Origin: an uncultured Saprospiraceae bacterium
GTDB lineage: Bacteria; Bacteroidota; Bacteroidia; Chitinophagales; Saprospiraceae
Reading direction: 5' to 3'
Assembly: GCA_938015435.1 (NCBI GenBank)
Contig: CALLPN010000006.1
Location: forward strand, 186,001-250,000
Length of the DNA: 64,000 bases
The translations under genes were made by a program, and so were the position numbers. The notes under the pieces are model-generated. The model saw only the letters and a list, made by a program, of their open reading frames with translations, ran no database searches and was not told where the DNA came from. Shown here one piece after another: positions 1-8,103 of this stretch. Each line of letters starts with the position of its first letter. The stretch's first letter is position 1.

Positions 1-645
1 CTCTCAGGACAATGTGGTAGACTCAAATGTTGTCTTAATTATGAATTGGATTCTTATGTAGATGCGTTGGAAGATTTTCCTCGCAAAGCAGATCATATAA
101 AGACTAAGAAGGGTAGAGCATCACTTATCAAAACTAACATTTTTAAAGGTCTCTTATATTATAGTTATGATGATCCTATGTTACGTGGACCTATGGTGGC
201 ACTGCCAAAGCAGCGTGTTAAGGATATTCAAGAGATGAATAAGGCAGGAGAATACCCAGGTGATCTTCTCGATGTAGAAGCGATACTTAAGCAAGAACAA
301 GAGAAATCTGCTAATGTAGAGTTTGCAGATGTGACTGGAGATATAGTACTACCGGAAACTAAGAAAAGAAGAAAAGGAAATCATAAAAATAAGAGAAAAG
401 GTAAATCTGATAGCCGTAATCCTCAAGGGAAAAGGCCATCTGGAAAAGGTGGAGATGCAAAGTCAGGTAACAACAATAATAAGTCAAATAAAGGACCTTC
501 ACCAAAAGGCAAAAAGTCTTCTAATAGCCCTAAATCAGAAGGTGGGAAGAAAAGAAGTCCTCAAAGAAATAACAGAAATAAGAAAAATAATTCTAAAGGC
601 GATTCTAATAAAGGAGAAGCACCCAAATCTGATAGTAAGTCCTAA
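1..645 (+). CDS. PSP1/RicT family protein, 3' part (5' end outside window)
   Basis: The reading frame is open from the first base and ends at TAA 643-645, so this is the C-terminal part of a longer gene. Its first residues carry the CGRLKCCLNYE hallmark of the PSP1 C-terminal domain, the family of RicT/YaaT. In Bacillus RicT forms an Fe-S containing complex with RicA and RicF that affects RNase Y and competence/sporulation. Bacteroidota homologues are usually annotated only as PSP1 or 'regulatory iron-sulfur-containing complex subunit RicT'. After the folded domain, from about base 360, there is a tail of roughly 90 residues made almost only of K, R, N, S, G, P and Q. It is strongly basic and surely disordered, suggesting nucleic-acid or ribosome contact. 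A TTG at 46 is not the start, because the conserved motif lies before it. Family call is firm; the biological role here is inferred. Confidence 0.85.
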   Translation, partial: LSGQCGRLKCCLNYELDSYVDALEDFPRKADHIKTKKGRASLIKTNIFKGLLYYSYDDPMLRGPMVALPKQRVKDIQEMNKAGEYPGDLLDVEAILKQEQEKSANVEFADVTGDIVLPETKKRRKGNHKNKRKGKSDSRNPQGKRPSGKGGDAKSGNNNNKSNKGPSPKGKKSSNSPKSEGGKKRSPQRNNRNKKNNSKGDSNKGEAPKSDSKS

Positions 646-729
646 ATGCTGCACGCGTTAGATGATTAAAATTAGGTTTTGAAAAAGTGAATATTTAGAA
701 ATAAAAGAAATTTAAAAATAAAGAAGAAG

Positions 730-2130
730 ATGTACGATGTTACAGTCATAGGAAGTGGACCTGGAGGATACGTAGCTGCTATAAGATGCGCTCAACTAGG
801 TATGAAGACAGCTATTATCGAGAAATACAATACTCTTGGAGGTACTTGTCTAAATGTTGGATGTATTCCATCCAAAGCACTTTTAGATAGTTCTGAACAT
901 TACCATAATGCCGCTCATAAGTTTGAAATTCACGGAATCAAATTATCTAATCTTAAGGTAGATATGCCTAAGATGGTTCAGCGTAAAGATGATGTTGTAA
1001 GTCAAACCACGAAAGGCATTGATTTTTTGATGAAAAAAAACAAGATTGATGTACTTCATGGACATGGATCGTTTATAAGTGCTACTAAGATTAAAGTAAC
1101 GAAAGAAGATGGTTCTTCAATCGAAGTCGAAACTAAGAAGGTAATTATTGCAACAGGATCTAAGCCAATTACACCACCTGCATTTGCTTATGATAAAAAT
1201 AGAGTCATAACTTCTACAGAAGCGCTTAATATTAAAAAGGTACCAAAGCGTATGATCGTTATTGGTGCAGGAGTAATAGGACTTGAGTTAGGATCTGTTT
1301 ATGCCAGATTAGGAACAGAGGTAGAAGTCATAGAATATCAAGATAGAATCCTTCCAGGGATGGATAAGGATTGTGCTAAAGAACTCCAAAGATCACTTAA
1401 GAAAATTGGCGTGAAGTTCCATCTCAAGCATATGGTGACGGGTGTAAAAGCAACAAAGACTGGCGTAACTGTAGATTTTCAAAAAAGAGATACAGATGAT
1501 GTAATACAAAGTAAAGCTGATTATTGCCTTGTTGCCATTGGAAGAAGGGCGTATACTGACAACCTTGGATTGGAAAATGTTGGTATTACTACTGACGATA
1601 AAGGTAGAATAGAAGTAGACAATCATCTTCAAACAAATACACCTAATGTATTTGCAATTGGTGATGTAATCAAAGGTGCCATGCTAGCTCATAAGGCTGA
1701 GGAAGAAGGTGTCTTTGTAGCAGAATATATGTTCGGAGAAAAACCACACATCGATTATAATTTGATTCCTGGAGTAGTTTATACATGGCCAGAAGTTGCG
1801 GCTGTGGGAAAAACTGAAGAACAGCTCAAAGAAGCAGGAATAGAATATAAAGTAGGTAAATTTCCTTTCAAAGCATTAGGTAGAGCTAGGGCTAGTATGG
1901 ATACAGAAGGTATAGTCAAAGTATTAGCTCATAAAGAAACCGATGAGTTGCTAGGTGTGCATATGACAGGCCCGCGTACGGCAGATGTTATTATGGAAGC
2001 GGTAGCCTTAATGGAATTTAGAGCTTCAGCAGAGGATATGGCTCGTATTTGTCATCCTCATCCTACTTATACAGAAGCAGTAAAAGAAGCTGCATTAGCC
2101 GCAACTGGAGATAGAGCATTACATATATAA
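730..2130 (+). CDS. lpdA: Dihydrolipoyl dehydrogenase (E3)
   Basis: FAD-dependent disulfide oxidoreductase of 466 residues, the normal family length. It reoxidises dihydrolipoamide in 2-oxoacid dehydrogenase complexes and/or the glycine cleavage system, passing electrons to NAD+. Visible motifs: N-terminal FAD site GSGPGG (8-13); redox-active disulfide GGTCLNVGC with C40 and C45; NAD-binding GAGVIGLELG near 175; the second FAD motif near AIGDV; and the C-terminal HPHPTYTE, with the catalytic pair H444 and E449. It starts at ATG 730, after a purine-rich AAGAAGAAG. It stands alone between the RicT-like gene and a strong terminator, so it is probably expressed independently. No E1 or E2 gene is in the window, so the complex it serves cannot be told. 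Confidence 0.96.
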   Translation: MYDVTVIGSGPGGYVAAIRCAQLGMKTAIIEKYNTLGGTCLNVGCIPSKALLDSSEHYHNAAHKFEIHGIKLSNLKVDMPKMVQRKDDVVSQTTKGIDFLMKKNKIDVLHGHGSFISATKIKVTKEDGSSIEVETKKVIIATGSKPITPPAFAYDKNRVITSTEALNIKKVPKRMIVIGAGVIGLELGSVYARLGTEVEVIEYQDRILPGMDKDCAKELQRSLKKIGVKFHLKHMVTGVKATKTGVTVDFQKRDTDDVIQSKADYCLVAIGRRAYTDNLGLENVGITTDDKGRIEVDNHLQTNTPNVFAIGDVIKGAMLAHKAEEEGVFVAEYMFGEKPHIDYNLIPGVVYTWPEVAAVGKTEEQLKEAGIEYKVGKFPFKALGRARASMDTEGIVKVLAHKETDELLGVHMTGPRTADVIMEAVALMEFRASAEDMARICHPHPTYTEAVKEAALAATGDRALHI

Positions 2131-2153
2131 TTTTATAGTTTTATAGTGTAATG

Positions 2154-2185
2154 AAAAAGATGATTGGGTTACAATCATCTTTTTT
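2154..2185 (+). terminator. Rho-independent terminator after lpdA
   Basis: Stem GATGATTG / CAATCATC (2159-2166 and 2172-2179) with a 5-base loop. It is extended by A-T pairs because an A run precedes the stem and a run of six T follows it. It lies 24 bases after the lpdA stop. Because of the A and T flanks it could also work for the convergent minus-strand gene. Confidence 0.85.
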
Positions 2186-2254
2186 CGTTTTATCTAAGAT
2201 TAGAATATTCGATTTAATTACGTTAGTCCGAAAGAGTATTATTAAATTTTCATC

Positions 2255-3295
2255 CTATTCATCGTGAACATAACTGAAATAGGGTGCTACTTCTTCAAGC
2301 CAATATTCTTTAATCGCAATTATTTTTTTTACATCAGATAGATCTTTATAGGGGCCATGGTGATTTCTATAATTGACGAAAATGTTAGCAGTTTTATAAT
2401 CGAAATATGGATGTTTTACTAATGAGTCAACAGTTATTTTATTAAGATTTATTTTTTTAATCGTTCCTTCAAAATGTACCTTATTGATAATCTGACTAGC
2501 AAGTGTAGCTTTAACTCCGTAGACTTCTAGAAGTTGATTCATATTATGAAATCCACCTAGTTTATCACGGTAATTAATAATTCTAGAAGAAAGTACTGGG
2601 CCTATACCATCTAGCATTTGTAGTTCGGTACTATCCGTAGTATTCAAGGATATGATATAATCATCTGCTAATCCACTGCTTTTTGCTCTTCTAGCGGCTT
2701 TAAAATTTTCATTGTATTCCTTTCGTTCGGAATCGCTGATAGTATCTTTTTTTTGTTTTTGATTAGGATAATTTTTTCTTTTCTGGTAATTATTACTTTG
2801 ATAATTACTATTGGCCCATTGTTTCTTCTTTTTGTATTGATTTGTGCGTTTAATATTGTCTTCTTCTATTTCCACAAATGGCTCGAGCTTGTTATATAGA
2901 TAATCATTCATAGTATATAGTTTTTTAAGATCTTTTGGCTTATGGAATTTTCCACCTTTAGAAGTGTAATTTGTCCATGATGTAGCACTCGATTCTTTTA
3001 TGCCCATATCGATTAATTCGTTTTTGGTTATGGTGTTTGGGTCAAATTTGAACGGTGTAAGTCTACCTTTCGGAGTCTGTTTTTTCTTTGCTAATTCATC
3101 TCGTTTAATAGCTTTTGTTTTAAGTGATGATAAGATGGCTGCATGCTCTTCTTGGTTATACGCCGTATTGACATGGGTCCAAGAAGAGTATTGACTCAAT
3201 GCGATTACTGCAAATATAATAAGTAAGACTACCGTGATGCCCCACCTTTGAGACGAGTGGTAGTGAATTTGCTTTCTAATTTTTCTAAGGTTCAT
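2255..3295 (-). CDS. Helix-hairpin-helix (ComEA-like) membrane-anchored DNA-binding protein
   Basis: Protein of 346 residues with a short basic cytoplasmic head, one membrane segment at about 18-36, a charged and Asn/Lys/Gln-rich linker (about 150-190), and helix-hairpin-helix units. The clearest HhH is LQMLDGIGPVLSSRIINYR; related units lie near 85-140 and in the C-terminal 60 residues. HhH units bind the DNA backbone without sequence preference. Single-pass proteins of this kind are ComEA-type receptors that hold incoming DNA outside the inner membrane. The gene follows the ComEC gene on the same strand after 29 bases, which supports a role in natural transformation. Unlike classical ComEA (about 100-200 residues, one HhH pair) it is longer and has several units, as is common in Bacteroidota. 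Function is inferred from domain and neighbour. Confidence 0.82.
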   Translation of the reverse strand: MNLRKIRKQIHYHSSQRWGITVVLLIIFAVIALSQYSSWTHVNTAYNQEEHAAILSSLKTKAIKRDELAKKKQTPKGRLTPFKFDPNTITKNELIDMGIKESSATSWTNYTSKGGKFHKPKDLKKLYTMNDYLYNKLEPFVEIEEDNIKRTNQYKKKKQWANSNYQSNNYQKRKNYPNQKQKKDTISDSERKEYNENFKAARRAKSSGLADDYIISLNTTDSTELQMLDGIGPVLSSRIINYRDKLGGFHNMNQLLEVYGVKATLASQIINKVHFEGTIKKINLNKITVDSLVKHPYFDYKTANIFVNYRNHHGPYKDLSDVKKIIAIKEYWLEEVAPYFSYVHDE

Positions 3296-3324
3296 TTTTG
3301 CATTCTTTAATTATTCTTTAAACA

Positions 3325-5433
3325 TTATTCTAGAACATCATAACTGTATGCTCCATAATCTTTTATTGATACTTTTTCAATGTTGTTTTGATCACACCAT
3401 TTCTTCCACTTTGTCTGCTTATATTGCTTTTCACTTTGTGTAATGATCCATTTGTCGGCTTTTACATATTTTTTTATGGAATCTAGTCTGCTTTTCATTC
3501 CACCTATAACGATTGCAGTATTTATCTGGATAGGATGTTTATGAGTTGTGTAGTTGCTATCTAGAAGTAATATAGATTCATTTTTAAATTGAATTAAATT
3601 CCGTGTCATTATGAAACTTGTTGTTGTAAGGGAGTCAAGTCGATTGAGATCTATTACATCCTCGGTTTTTCGTTGTATTCGATTATTTGCAGTGATAAAT
3701 TCTACTGTTCTTTCGGCAATTTCATTACTACGAATACTATAGCAAGTCCGCCCATCAAAAAAATCAATTATATGACCTTTGTAATTGTCATAAATAGTTA
3801 TTGCTGATTGAGTGTCACTTTCATTTGTATAATGAAATCTAGAGAGGGTGAACACCATCAAAATAACTAAAGAGGCAATTATATAGTTGGCTTTATATGC
3901 ATGCTTACCTGCCAAGAATAAACCAAGGGATATATATAGCAATAGCAATTCATGAGTGTAAAGCCAGAGATTATCTATAGTAGCCAATGGTAAATGTTCG
4001 ATAGTCTGAATGGAGTAGATAAAGACATCAAATATCGAAGTGAGGACTATTTCTATTACCTCATTTGCGATAGGAAAAACGTATTCTGTAGCGATCATTA
4101 ATATTCCCAATACCAGTACGCAGTATGCCGCAGGTACAGCCACAATTCCACTGAGCCAAAAATAAAACGGAAATTTATGGAAATAATAAACGGTCAACGG
4201 AGCAACTAATATCTGAGCAGAAATAGAAAGAGCAATTAATTGCCATATATAATTAATCAACCTTGAGTTGATTTCGCAATATTTAAATATCCAATTATAT
4301 ATAGTAGTATAGAAGTAGAGAATACTAAGCAAAGCAAGGAATGAGAATTGGAAACTCGCTTGGAATATCATATAAGGATCATAAACTATCAAGAAGAATG
4401 CAGCCATGGACAAGACATTATAACTATCGACTCTGTCCGCCCAGTATTTACCTATATAGTAGATGATAATCATTACTGATGCTCTCATTACAGCTGCAGA
4501 ACCTCCAGTTATTAAGATATAAGTGGTAGTACAAAAAATCAAAATTACAATCTTAATCAGCCTATCACTATTACTCGATTTAAATAATCTATTAAGGAAG
4601 AACAATAGAATTTGACATAGTATGCCAACATGTAATCCAGACACAGCTAAGACATGTACTGCACCTGTTTTTGTATAAGAAGCATATAATTTGGGGTCTA
4701 TAGTATTCCTAAATCCTAGAACCATTGCTCCAGTAAGGCTGCGATGGTCTTTATTTTCGAGGTACTTATCAAAGGTTTTCAAGGCGTATGAGCGTATGCT
4801 ATTTGCCAACCGTTCGATGGGATTTGCTAGATTCTTAGACGTATATTTATGAAGTTCAGGTGAGATATCTACTCTATGATATATATGTTTTGTTTTTAGG
4901 TAATCATTGAAATCAAATGCATTCGGATTTCTTGAATGTCTAAGAGCATTAACTTGACCATAGAATACAATTTCATCTCCTGGGCTATAACTATTTACAA
5001 TAGTATCGTTTAATTTGAAGTAAGCTGCCATCTTACCCGTTACATGAGACATATAATCGATACTATTCCCAATAGCATTGACTTGAATAAAACAGCTATA
5101 GCGCGTCGTTTTTTTTGGAATAGTAAGGATTTTAGCACTTATGTATAGCTCGGAGCCTTTGATTTTATGCGAATAATGAGTTTGATCCATATTAGGATGC
5201 ATGGAAGAGTATCTCGTATATCCTATTAGAAAAGTGAGTAGTATTAAAAGAGCACCGGTATAGTACTCTCTATATCGAGATTTGTTTTTAGTAGAAATTA
5301 GGAACATCATGAAAACAATGGCAAAGACAAAGTAGAGGCTATTAGAATAGACAGTGTAATATCGAGACGTAACGATACCAATGATTAGTGCGATTACTAG
5401 TCGCCCAAACGGCTTATTTCCCCAAAATATCAT
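3325..5433 (-). CDS. comEC: ComEC/Rec2 family DNA-uptake channel
   Basis: Polytopic inner-membrane protein of 702 residues. The N-terminal part has paired hydrophobic segments followed by a soluble DUF4131/OB-like region (about 60-220). The competence domain follows, with the family signature GAVHVLAVSGLHVGI near 255-270 and about ten membrane segments to residue ~530. ComEC forms the channel that carries single-stranded DNA into the cytoplasm. The last 140 residues lack the HxHxDH metal site of the beta-lactamase-like domain found in long ComEC proteins. This short form is usual in Bacteroidota. The gene is first of a two-gene minus-strand unit with the HhH protein downstream. Start ATG is at 5431-5433; no strong ribosome-binding site is visible. 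Confidence 0.9.
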   Translation of the reverse strand: MIFWGNKPFGRLVIALIIGIVTSRYYTVYSNSLYFVFAIVFMMFLISTKNKSRYREYYTGALLILLTFLIGYTRYSSMHPNMDQTHYSHKIKGSELYISAKILTIPKKTTRYSCFIQVNAIGNSIDYMSHVTGKMAAYFKLNDTIVNSYSPGDEIVFYGQVNALRHSRNPNAFDFNDYLKTKHIYHRVDISPELHKYTSKNLANPIERLANSIRSYALKTFDKYLENKDHRSLTGAMVLGFRNTIDPKLYASYTKTGAVHVLAVSGLHVGILCQILLFFLNRLFKSSNSDRLIKIVILIFCTTTYILITGGSAAVMRASVMIIIYYIGKYWADRVDSYNVLSMAAFFLIVYDPYMIFQASFQFSFLALLSILYFYTTIYNWIFKYCEINSRLINYIWQLIALSISAQILVAPLTVYYFHKFPFYFWLSGIVAVPAAYCVLVLGILMIATEYVFPIANEVIEIVLTSIFDVFIYSIQTIEHLPLATIDNLWLYTHELLLLYISLGLFLAGKHAYKANYIIASLVILMVFTLSRFHYTNESDTQSAITIYDNYKGHIIDFFDGRTCYSIRSNEIAERTVEFITANNRIQRKTEDVIDLNRLDSLTTTSFIMTRNLIQFKNESILLLDSNYTTHKHPIQINTAIVIGGMKSRLDSIKKYVKADKWIITQSEKQYKQTKWKKWCDQNNIEKVSIKDYGAYSYDVLE

Positions 5434-5547
5434 GATGCATTCTAGATAATTGATATTTAAAGATACAAAAAAAAAAGATCTAATTATATGATTTTTAGAT
5501 GCTTATAACAGAGTTTAAGTTTATGGTGATAATATCTTTATGTAATC

Positions 5548-5578
5548 TTTGGATTTAATCAATATCAACCTATCTTTG
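5548..5578 (+). promoter_or_regulatory. Bacteroidota-type promoter for the tRNA pair
   Basis: TTTG at 5548-5551 and TATCTTTG at 5571-5578 are separated by 19 bases. This matches the Bacteroidota -33/-7 consensus TTTG-N19/20-TAnnTTTG exactly. Transcription would start near 5585, about 30 bases before the first mature tRNA base. Confidence 0.75.
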
Positions 5579-5613
5579 CATCGCTTTACAAGAAAAGCAA
5601 TGCCCAGTACAAT

Positions 5614-5700
<87 letters not shown>

Positions 5701-5717
5701 CAAAAAAAATACATCAT

Positions 5718-5792
5718 CGGGATGTAGCGCAGCTCGGTTAGCGCACCTGCTTTGGGAGCAGGGGGCCCCAGGTTCGAATCCTGGTATCCCGA
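5718..5792 (+). tRNA. tRNA-Pro (anticodon UGG)
   Basis: Standard cloverleaf of 75 bases. Acceptor CGGGATG pairs with TATCCCG (5785-5791), discriminator A5792. Anticodon stem CCTGC/GCAGG has loop TTTGGGA, giving anticodon TGG at 5753-5755. The T loop TTCGAAT is intact. It lies 17 bases after tRNA-Ser and is surely co-transcribed with it. CCA is not encoded. Confidence 0.96.
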
Positions 5793-5801
5793 CGTAATTA
5801 T

Positions 5802-5834
5802 GCCTCTTAGTCTTTGACTGAGAGGCTTTTTTCG
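5802..5834 (+). terminator. Terminator after the tRNA pair
   Basis: Eleven-base stem GCCTCTTAGTC / GACTGAGAGGC with a TTT loop and one G-T pair, followed by a run of six T. It ends the tRNA transcript 10 bases after tRNA-Pro. A TTG start proposed at 5814 for the next reading frame would lie inside this hairpin, which argues for the later ATG at 5880. Confidence 0.88.
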
Positions 5835-5879
5835 TTTAGTCCCCATTTCACCGTATTTCGTTTTTGTATTTTTGGGGAT

Positions 5880-8045
5880 ATGCGAAATCAACTTCTAATA
5901 ATCATAATTTTTAGTTTAGTCATTGGCTCTTGTGGTAATGTTGAAGAGATAGTATTACCTAGCTTAGTGCCAGAGCCGATTAGTTATGAAATGATTACTC
6001 AAGAATTGATAGATATTAATCTATTAGAGTTTAATGAATCGATAAACGCTGAATTAAAGGATAACTCATACCAACTTACGATTCTCAATAAAGAAGGATC
6101 TATTGTAGCAGCAGATTCGATAGGGCTTATTTATGCTCATCAGACTTTAAGGCAATTGAAAGATTATTGTAGGAATGGCAAGGTACCTGAATTAAGGATA
6201 TCAGATCATCCAAGTTTTAGATATCGAGGAATGCATTTGGATGTTGCTAGGCATATGTATGATGTAGCTGATGTCAAGAAGTATATCGATTTGCTTGCGT
6301 ACTACAAGTTCAATTACTTTCATTGGCACCTTACGGAAGATCAGGGTTGGAGAATAGAGATAAAAAAGTATCCAAAATTGCAAAGTATTGCCGCTTTTAG
6401 AGACTCCACTTTAATAGGTCATTATAGTGATATGCCTCACCAATTTGATGGAAAAAAGTATGGTGGATATTATACTCAGGAGGAAGTGAAAGAGATCGTA
6501 AAACATGCTCAGTCAAAGGGAATTACGGTCATCCCTGAGATTGAAATGCCAGGGCATAGTCTTGCGGCATTGGCGGCTTATCCAGAGCTTGGATGTGAGG
6601 ATATAGAATATCATACGGCTACCAAGTGGGGAGTATTTCCAGAGATATATTGTCCAACAGAAAAAACATTTTCTTTTTTGGAAGATGTGATTGATGAAGT
6701 TGTGTCTTTATTTCCATCCAAATATATTCATATTGGTGGGGATGAGGCACCCAAAGATGCATGGAAGAAATCTAAATTTTGCCAAGAGCTTATTAGCTCG
6801 AAAAATCTAAAAGATGAACATGGACTTCAATCTTACTTTATAGGAAGAATGGAGAAGTATATAAATGGAAAAGGAAAGCAAATAATTGGTTGGGATGAGA
6901 TCCTAGAAGGTGGGCTCGCTGAAAATGCTACTGTGATGAGTTGGCGAGGTGTCGAGGGCGGTATAGAGGCTGCCAAAGCTGGTCATGATGTAATTATGAC
7001 TCCAACATCAAATTGCTATTTTGATTATTATCAGTCTGTAGATGATAATGAGCCTTTAGCTATCGGAGGATATTTACCAATGCGAAAAGTATATGAATGG
7101 AATCCAATACCTGATAATTTAGAGAAAGACAAGCATAAATTTATTCTCGGAGGACAAGGGAATGTCTGGACGGAATATATGCCTACGTTTGACCAAGTTG
7201 AATATATGGCTTACAGTCGTTTGATTGCTCTGTCAGAGACATTATGGAGGGGAGGAAGTAACAAGTTAGAATATTCCGATTTTTTAGAAAGGTATATTGA
7301 TCATGTAAAACACTGGGAAAGTGAAGGAGTCAATATTGCAAATCATACATTGGATCTTAAACATAGTATCGAAAAAGATGAGATTGGTAAGCTATATATA
7401 AAAATAGAAGATAATATACCGAACACTACAATCAAGGTCGCTTCTCCTATGGAAAGTAGGTTGCTGGATGATGGAGAGATGAGATACGAAATCGATGAGA
7501 CAGGTAAATATAGTTTTATAGCATCTAAAGGTGAAAGAGTAGGCAGGCCATGTATTATAGAAGTAGAGAAGCATAAAGCAATGGGTTGCAAAATTTCCTT
7601 GCAGCATGAACCGAACAAAGCTTATCCTGGATATGGTGCCCTAAGCTTAATCAATGGTGTATCTGGGCCTCAAGATAAATATAGCGGAAATGAATGGTTA
7701 GGATTTTCCGGAGTACCGTTGGATGCTACTATGAAGTTAGATTCCACGATAGATATAAAAAGTGTACAGTTGACCGCATTCAATTCTCCTGGACAATGGA
7801 TCTATCCACCAAAGTCCGTTGAACTATGGATTAGATCTAACGAAAAGGAAGATTTTGCAAAAGTGATTTTTAATGATAAACTGGATGTTGTTAAGAATAA
7901 AATTTACACGCAAAACTTTGTTATCGATAAGAAGGATGTAAGAGAGATTCGAATCTTAGCTCAAGATCATGGAGTGATAGCGGAAGGTAATCAAGGTGCA
8001 GGAAACAGAGCATGGTTATTCATTGATGAGATTGTAGTGAAATAG
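5880..8045 (+). CDS. GH20 beta-N-acetylhexosaminidase lipoprotein
   Basis: Protein of 721 residues that removes terminal beta-GlcNAc or GalNAc from chitin oligomers and glycans. From ATG 5880 the N-terminus is a short lipoprotein signal, with lipobox IGSC at about 14-17, so it is anchored in the envelope. Domains in order: GH20 N-terminal domain (about 25-125); GH20 TIM barrel (about 130-480) with HWHLTEDQGWR; and the catalytic Asp-Glu pair in HIGGDEAP (D288, E289), which fits substrate-assisted catalysis through the N-acetyl group. A C-terminal beta-sandwich resembling chitobiase or F5/8-type modules follows (about 580-721). The in-frame TTG at 5814 sits in the tRNA terminator and is rejected as the start. 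The next gene, a sodium:solute symporter, is 58 bases downstream and probably imports the released sugar. Confidence 0.94.
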   Translation: MRNQLLIIIIFSLVIGSCGNVEEIVLPSLVPEPISYEMITQELIDINLLEFNESINAELKDNSYQLTILNKEGSIVAADSIGLIYAHQTLRQLKDYCRNGKVPELRISDHPSFRYRGMHLDVARHMYDVADVKKYIDLLAYYKFNYFHWHLTEDQGWRIEIKKYPKLQSIAAFRDSTLIGHYSDMPHQFDGKKYGGYYTQEEVKEIVKHAQSKGITVIPEIEMPGHSLAALAAYPELGCEDIEYHTATKWGVFPEIYCPTEKTFSFLEDVIDEVVSLFPSKYIHIGGDEAPKDAWKKSKFCQELISSKNLKDEHGLQSYFIGRMEKYINGKGKQIIGWDEILEGGLAENATVMSWRGVEGGIEAAKAGHDVIMTPTSNCYFDYYQSVDDNEPLAIGGYLPMRKVYEWNPIPDNLEKDKHKFILGGQGNVWTEYMPTFDQVEYMAYSRLIALSETLWRGGSNKLEYSDFLERYIDHVKHWESEGVNIANHTLDLKHSIEKDEIGKLYIKIEDNIPNTTIKVASPMESRLLDDGEMRYEIDETGKYSFIASKGERVGRPCIIEVEKHKAMGCKISLQHEPNKAYPGYGALSLINGVSGPQDKYSGNEWLGFSGVPLDATMKLDSTIDIKSVQLTAFNSPGQWIYPPKSVELWIRSNEKEDFAKVIFNDKLDVVKNKIYTQNFVIDKKDVREIRILAQDHGVIAEGNQGAGNRAWLFIDEIVVK

Positions 8046-8103
8046 GTAATCTTCAAATCAACTAATTGTATATCTTACTTGAGCAAAGTAAAACAGAAGA
8101 AAA

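Noticed and set aside
449..661. 70-codon frame in the RicT-like tail
   Set aside because: Alternative frame of the low-complexity A-rich tail; the true frame is set by the PSP1 motif.
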